This document shows positions 60,432 through 64,000 of a stretch of 64,000 bases of DNA, piece by piece. The notes under the pieces are model-generated. The model saw nothing but the letters and a program-made list of their open reading frames with translations, was not told the origin of the DNA and did not search any database. Position 1 is the stretch's first letter. Each line of letters begins with the position of its first letter. The translations under genes were made by a program, and so were the position numbers. This DNA comes from Frankia nepalensis (GTDB lineage: Bacteria; Actinomycetota; Actinomycetes; Frankiales; Frankiaceae), in contig NZ_JADWYU010000093.1 of assembly GCF_016786325.1 (NCBI RefSeq), positions 1-64,000 on the forward strand, in the 5' to 3' direction.

Positions 60432-62228
60432 GTGGCGATCGGGCGGCGGGGTGGCCCCGGAGCGGCGTCGCGCCGCGGCCATGTCTGGCTGGTGGGCGCC
60501 GGTCCCGGCGACCCCGGGCTGATCACCGTGCGCGGTGCCGAGCTGGTCGCCAGCGCCGACGTGATCGTCAGCGACCTTGCTCCGGACGCGGCGCTGCACG
60601 GCCACGCCCGCGCCGGCGCCGAGATCGTCCGGGTCGGCCCGGATGGTGAGATCCGGGGCCAGGACGAGACCAACGCCCTGCTGGTCGACCGGGCGCTGTC
60701 CGGTGCCCGGGTGGTGCGGCTCAAGGTCGGTGACCCCTACCTGCTGGGCCGCGGCGGCGAGGAGGCCGAGGCGTGCGCCGCCGCCGGCGTGGCCGTGACG
60801 GTGGTGCCCGGGGTGTCGGCCGCGCTCGCCGGCCCGGCGTACGCGGGCATCCCGGTCACCCACCGAGGGCTCGCCCAGGACGTCGTGATCGTCGCCGGCC
60901 ACCTGCCGCCGGACCACCCGGACTCGACCGTCGACTGGGCGGCGCTCGCCTCGCCCACGCTGACGGTCGTGATCATGATGGGGGTCGCCCACCTGGTCGC
61001 GATCGCGGACGCGCTGCTCGCCGCCGGCCGGGAGCCGGGCACCCCGGTCGCGGTGGTGGAGCGGGCGACCACCCCCGCCCAGCGGGTGCTGCGCACCACG
61101 CTGGAGTCGTTGGGCGCGGACGCCGTCGAGACCGGCGTGCGCTCGCCGGCCGTGATCGTGGTCGGCGACGTCGCGGCGCGCATCGACGCCCGCGGCGCCG
61201 CCTCGCCCAGCCGAGGCGCCGCGGCGCGCCCCCGGCTGTCACCGCCGGGGCCGGCGCCAGCCGGGCCGCCGGGGCAGATCCGGCCGCCGGCCGCCGACCG
61301 GGGCGCCAGGTGGGTCGCTGGCCAGGCCCCCGGGCAGGACGGCGAGCGCGGGAACGACGGGCGCCGCGACGACGGCGTGAGGGAGGGTGCCCCGCCCGCC
61401 CCCGGCCCGCCCACGCCTCGCCAGCCCGACCAGGAGGATGCCCGGATGGACCGGATGGCGCTCCCGCCTCGGCCCGCGGTGGCCGGCGGGCCGCTGGCCG
61501 GGGTGCGGGTGTTGGTGCCGCGCACCCGGGCCCGGCCGAGCCTGCTCGCGCGTGACCTGCGCCGCCAGGGCGCCGAGGTCGTCGAGACGATCGTGTCGAC
61601 GCTCGCCCCGGTTCCGGACGCCGGCCAGCTCCTGGAGGCGCTGCCCGGCGCGGACGCGCTGGTGCTCGCCGACGCGGATGAGGTCGCGGCCGTCGTCACG
61701 CTGCTGCGCGGGTCGGGGCGCGACGTGCGCGCGCTGGCCGGCCTCACCCTGGTGTCCGCGTCCGAGTCGGCCGCGGCCGCCCTCGACGCGCTGGGCCTGG
61801 CCACGGTCCGCTCGTCGGCCGAGGTACGGGTCGCCCACGTCGTCGTCACCGAGATCCCGGTGACCGGCCTGCGGGTGGCCGTCTGCGCCGCCGCCGCGCC
61901 CCCGATGGGGGTGCGCACCGTCCGCCGGATCACCCTGCAGACCGACATCCCCGCCGACCCCGACGCGGCTGTCGCTGACGACCTGCGCCGCGGCGCCCTG
62001 CACGCCGCCGCGTTCGCCTCGTCGACCGCCGCCCGGATGACCGCTCACGTCTACAGCCCGCTCCCGGCCGGCCTGCTGGTCGCCGCGATCGGCCGGCGCA
62101 CCGTCGCCGCCTGCCGCGAGGCCGGTATCCGGGTCGACGCGGTCGCCGCGGAGCCGGGTATCGCCGGTCTCGTCGCGGCACTGTGTCAGCTGGTGGCCCC
62201 GGGCCGTCTCGTCGACCCGTCCGGCTGA
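60432..62228 (+). CDS. cobA: Uroporphyrinogen-III C-methyltransferase fused to a degenerate HemD domain
   Basis: The 598-residue protein has a complete CobA/SUMT half (about 15-255): VWLVGAGPGDPGLITVRGAE, VVRLKVGDPYLLGRGGEEAE, VTVVPGVSAALAGPAYAGIP and VTHRGLAQDVVIVAGHLPPD. It makes precorrin-2 for siroheme. After a Pro/Gly-rich linker (about 256-345) comes a HemD-like half (VRVLVPRTRARPSLLARDLR, AAAFASSTAARMTAHVYSPL) with weak conservation, so uroporphyrinogen synthase activity is doubtful. It is in the sulfur locus, which supports a siroheme role, and it mirrors the fusion in the haem operon. GTG 60432 is the start; ATG 61446 begins the HemD half. Confidence 0.87.
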   Translation: MAIGRRGGPGAASRRGHVWLVGAGPGDPGLITVRGAELVASADVIVSDLAPDAALHGHARAGAEIVRVGPDGEIRGQDETNALLVDRALSGARVVRLKVGDPYLLGRGGEEAEACAAAGVAVTVVPGVSAALAGPAYAGIPVTHRGLAQDVVIVAGHLPPDHPDSTVDWAALASPTLTVVIMMGVAHLVAIADALLAAGREPGTPVAVVERATTPAQRVLRTTLESLGADAVETGVRSPAVIVVGDVAARIDARGAASPSRGAAARPRLSPPGPAPAGPPGQIRPPAADRGARWVAGQAPGQDGERGNDGRRDDGVREGAPPAPGPPTPRQPDQEDARMDRMALPPRPAVAGGPLAGVRVLVPRTRARPSLLARDLRRQGAEVVETIVSTLAPVPDAGQLLEALPGADALVLADADEVAAVVTLLRGSGRDVRALAGLTLVSASESAAAALDALGLATVRSSAEVRVAHVVVTEIPVTGLRVAVCAAAAPPMGVRTVRRITLQTDIPADPDAAVADDLRRGALHAAAFASSTAARMTAHVYSPLPAGLLVAAIGRRTVAACREAGIRVDAVAAEPGIAGLVAALCQLVAPGRLVDPSG

Positions 62229-62319
62229 CGACCGCGGGCCGCGGACGGCTGGAGGATCTTCACGTTCCGCGGCGCGTCGTCCCCACGAGATCCGCCGGGC
62301 TGCCCGCGTGGGCGCGGCG

Positions 62320-62739
62320 TCAGCCGGCGCTGGGCTGGTTGCCCGGCGGGCCGGGCAGCCGGTCGGCGATGCGAGCGCGGACGGTGGCGACCACGCCGGG
62401 ATGCAGCCCGAGCGGCTCGGTCACCGACCAGGTGGTGTGCGGGTGCGCTGCCTGCGCGGCGGCGAGCGCCCGGGGGATGTCCCGTGCCGTGTGCTTCCCC
62501 TCGAACAGGAAGAAGGGATGCGCGACGATCTCCGTGCAGCCGGCCGCCGCGAGCGCCGCGTACCCGTCCTCGATGTTCGGCCGCAGCACGTCCAGGAAGG
62601 CCGGCTCCACCGCGCCCCACGCCGGTGGTGTACCGGTGTTCACCGTGGGCTCCGCCGCCAGCTCCGCGGCCAGCGTCCGGACGGTCGCGTTGGCCGCGTC
62701 CCGCTGGGACCCGTGGCCGATGATCAGCAGACCTCGCAT
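62320..62739 (-). CDS. Sirohydrochlorin chelatase-like protein (CbiX/SirB)
   Basis: The 139-residue protein has GLLIIGHGSQRDAANATVRT, with the catalytic histidine and the RDxxAN helix of the family, LDVLRPNIEDGYAALAAAGC and IVAHPFFLFEGKHTARDIPR, with the second metal-binding histidine. CbiX/SirB of this short type inserts iron or cobalt into sirohydrochlorin, the last step of siroheme synthesis. It is convergent with cobA. No precorrin-2 dehydrogenase gene is in the window. The C terminus is Pro/Gly-rich and short compared with 230-residue family members, which suggests a single-domain form acting as a dimer. Confidence 0.85.
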   Translation of the reverse strand: MRGLLIIGHGSQRDAANATVRTLAAELAAEPTVNTGTPPAWGAVEPAFLDVLRPNIEDGYAALAAAGCTEIVAHPFFLFEGKHTARDIPRALAAAQAAHPHTTWSVTEPLGLHPGVVATVRARIADRLPGPPGNQPSAG

Positions 62740-62805
62740 GCCTCCAGTGTGTGCCTGGCTGGCTGCCGCCCGGCGCGCGGCGTTGGCGGCGCCTCGCCGG
62801 CCGGG

Positions 62806-63807
62806 TCAGGCGGCCGGGGTGCCGTCGTCGGAGCTGTGGCCGGGGAAGACCTTGGCGGAGGGGTCGACGACCGGGGCGGCGTTGTTGACCGCGGTGGCGA
62901 CCTCGCCGAAGCCGGTGGCGATCAGGCGAACCTTGCCCGGGTACTCGGTGATGTCGCCCGCGGCGAAGATCCGCTCGACGCCGGTGAACATCGTCGTGTC
63001 GACCACGATGTGCCGCTTGTCGATGTTCAGGCCCCACCGGGTCAGCGGGCCGAGGTCGGCGGTGAAGCCGAGCGCGGCGACGACCGCCTGCGCCGGCCGG
63101 ACCTGCCGCTCGCCGGACTTGCTGTGCACCAGCTCGACCTTCTCGATCCGCTCGTCGCCGCTGATCGCGGCGACCTCGGTGAAGGTGAGGACCTCGCAGG
63201 AGGAGGCGAGCACCCGGTCGACGGTGTGCTGGTGGGCGCGGAACTTGTCCCGGCGGTGCACCACGGTGACGGACTTCGCGAGCGGCTCCAGCGCCAGCGC
63301 CCAGTCGAACGCGCTGTCACCGCCGCCGACGACCACGATGTCCAGGTCGCGGTAGTCGTCCAGCCGCGGCACGAAGTACACCAGGCCGCGGCCCAGGTGC
63401 TCGGTGCCGGTCGGCAGCGGCCGGGGGGTGAACGTGCCGAGGCCGCCGGTGATCACGATCACCTTGGCGCGTACCCGCAGGCCCTGCGCGCTCGTCACCA
63501 GGATCGCGTCCGGCTCGTGGGTGATCTCGGCGGCCTGGTGGCCGAGCAGGTAGGCCGGGTTGAACGGTGCCACCTGCTCGACCAGCGCGTTGACCAGGTC
63601 TCGGCCGCGCACCGCCGGGAAGCCGGCGATGTCGTAGATGACCTTCTCGGGGTACATGGCGGTCACCTGGCCGCCGGGCTCGGGCAGCGAGTCCATGAGC
63701 GCGACCGACATGCCGCGAAACCCCGCGTAGTAGGCGCCGAACAGGCCGGCCGGGCCCGCGCCGACGATGAGCATGTCGACCGAGTGGTCGATGGACGTGT
63801 CACCCAT
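62806..63807 (-). CDS. Ferredoxin/flavodoxin-NADP+ reductase, thioredoxin reductase-like
   Basis: The 333-residue flavoprotein has the FAD motif DMLIVGAGPAGLFGAYYAGF, PEPGGQVTAMYPEKVIYDIA, the NADPH motif IVVVGGGDSAFDWALALEPL and RIFAAGDITEYPGKVRLIAT. The redox CxxC pair of thioredoxin reductases is absent, which matches the YumC-type ferredoxin-NADP+ reductase. It could supply reduced ferredoxin to the sulfite reductase encoded 3.5 kb away, an inference from location. ATG 63807 is preferred as GGAGAAG is six bases upstream; ATG 63822 is in frame. Confidence 0.88.
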   Translation of the reverse strand: MGDTSIDHSVDMLIVGAGPAGLFGAYYAGFRGMSVALMDSLPEPGGQVTAMYPEKVIYDIAGFPAVRGRDLVNALVEQVAPFNPAYLLGHQAAEITHEPDAILVTSAQGLRVRAKVIVITGGLGTFTPRPLPTGTEHLGRGLVYFVPRLDDYRDLDIVVVGGGDSAFDWALALEPLAKSVTVVHRRDKFRAHQHTVDRVLASSCEVLTFTEVAAISGDERIEKVELVHSKSGERQVRPAQAVVAALGFTADLGPLTRWGLNIDKRHIVVDTTMFTGVERIFAAGDITEYPGKVRLIATGFGEVATAVNNAAPVVDPSAKVFPGHSSDDGTPAA

Positions 63808-64000
63808 GGTGTTCTTCTCCATCCGCTGGCACCCGGAGGCCCTCCGGCCTGACCCTGGATCACTGTCGGCCCGTCTGGGCCTGTACTGCCGATGGCCCGA
63901 CGGTGCCCCGTGGGGGCGTGCACCAGGTAGCTTCCTCCGACAGCGTCGACTACGGCTGTCAAGACCCAGGCTTCCCGTCCGATGCCACTGGAGTACTCCT
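63808..64000. other. Region upstream of the ferredoxin reductase gene
   Basis: No gene is seen. GACAGC (63939-63944) and GCTGTC (63955-63960) form an inverted repeat next to TTGACA read on the minus strand (63962-63957), but no matching -10 is evident, so the promoter position is open. Confidence 0.4.

Overview
The window reads as chromosomal core of a very GC-rich actinobacterium, most probably a Frankia or close relative. This is an inference from the combination of near-maximal GC at third codon positions, futalosine-type menaquinone genes, a hopanoid-type glycosyltransferase (HpnB), an F420-dependent LLM oxidoreductase, and a gene order that follows, from memory, the Mycobacterium tuberculosis Rv0489-Rv0529 block (gpm, senX3-regX3, ppx, sugar isomerase, proC, bS22, galE2-like, acyltransferase, serB1, glutaredoxin, hemACDB, hemL, histidine phosphatase, thioredoxin, ccdA, resB, ccsA). 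No rRNA, tRNA, CRISPR array, insertion sequence or prophage was found.

Layout. 1-3.45 kb: fragment of a regulator, a YgfZ-type folate protein, a Fur regulator and an aminodeoxychorismate lyase. 3.5-3.8 kb: a non-coding stretch with its own promoter, 17 nt of complementarity to the 16S rRNA 3' end, a 12-codon ORF and several mutually exclusive helices. 3.9-9.4 kb: gpmA, phoU, senX3-regX3 and Ppx/GppA phosphatase, a phosphate and energy block. 9.7-15.9 kb: sugar isomerase, methyltransferase, proC, bS22, epimerase and acyltransferase. 15.9-23.55 kb: a five-gene accessory island (CATRA protein with a C-terminal effector-associated domain, CATRA-associated small protein, Lon-like Ser-Lys protease fused through one membrane helix to WD40 repeats, two paralogous lipoproteins) placed inside the conserved order. 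23.6-37.1 kb: serB1-like phosphatase, glutaredoxin, rex-hemA-hemC-hemD-hemB, hpnB, LLM oxidoreductase, hemL and a phosphatase. 37.2-41.5 kb: a minus-strand module of response regulator, histidine kinase and ABC-2 exporter with paired palindromic operators upstream. 41.9-47.2 kb: cytochrome c maturation system II. 47.6-55.4 kb: menaquinone genes (ubiD, ubiA and ubiX types, mqnE, mqnA) with small membrane proteins. 55.4-57.3 kb: two regulators. 57.4-62.7 kb: assimilatory sulfite reductase with an upstream leader peptide, cysH and siroheme genes. 62.8 kb to the end: a thioredoxin-reductase-like ferredoxin reductase.

How the genes work together. Rex, with a textbook operator overlapping its promoter, heads the haem operon, so NADH/NAD+ state is tied to tetrapyrrole supply. 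Haem then feeds the cytochrome c assembly genes and uroporphyrinogen III feeds siroheme for sulfite reductase. Two CobA-HemD fusions occur: in the haem operon the methyltransferase half looks degenerate, in the sulfur locus the HemD half does.

The two best candidates for undescribed biology are the structured RNA at about 3566-3775 and the CATRA / Lon-like protease / WD40 / twin-lipoprotein island. The island looks like a membrane-spanning conflict or surveillance system: residues flanking the membrane helix place the propeller and lipoproteins outside and the protease and EAD partner inside. Domain names rest on motifs read by eye; no database search was run.
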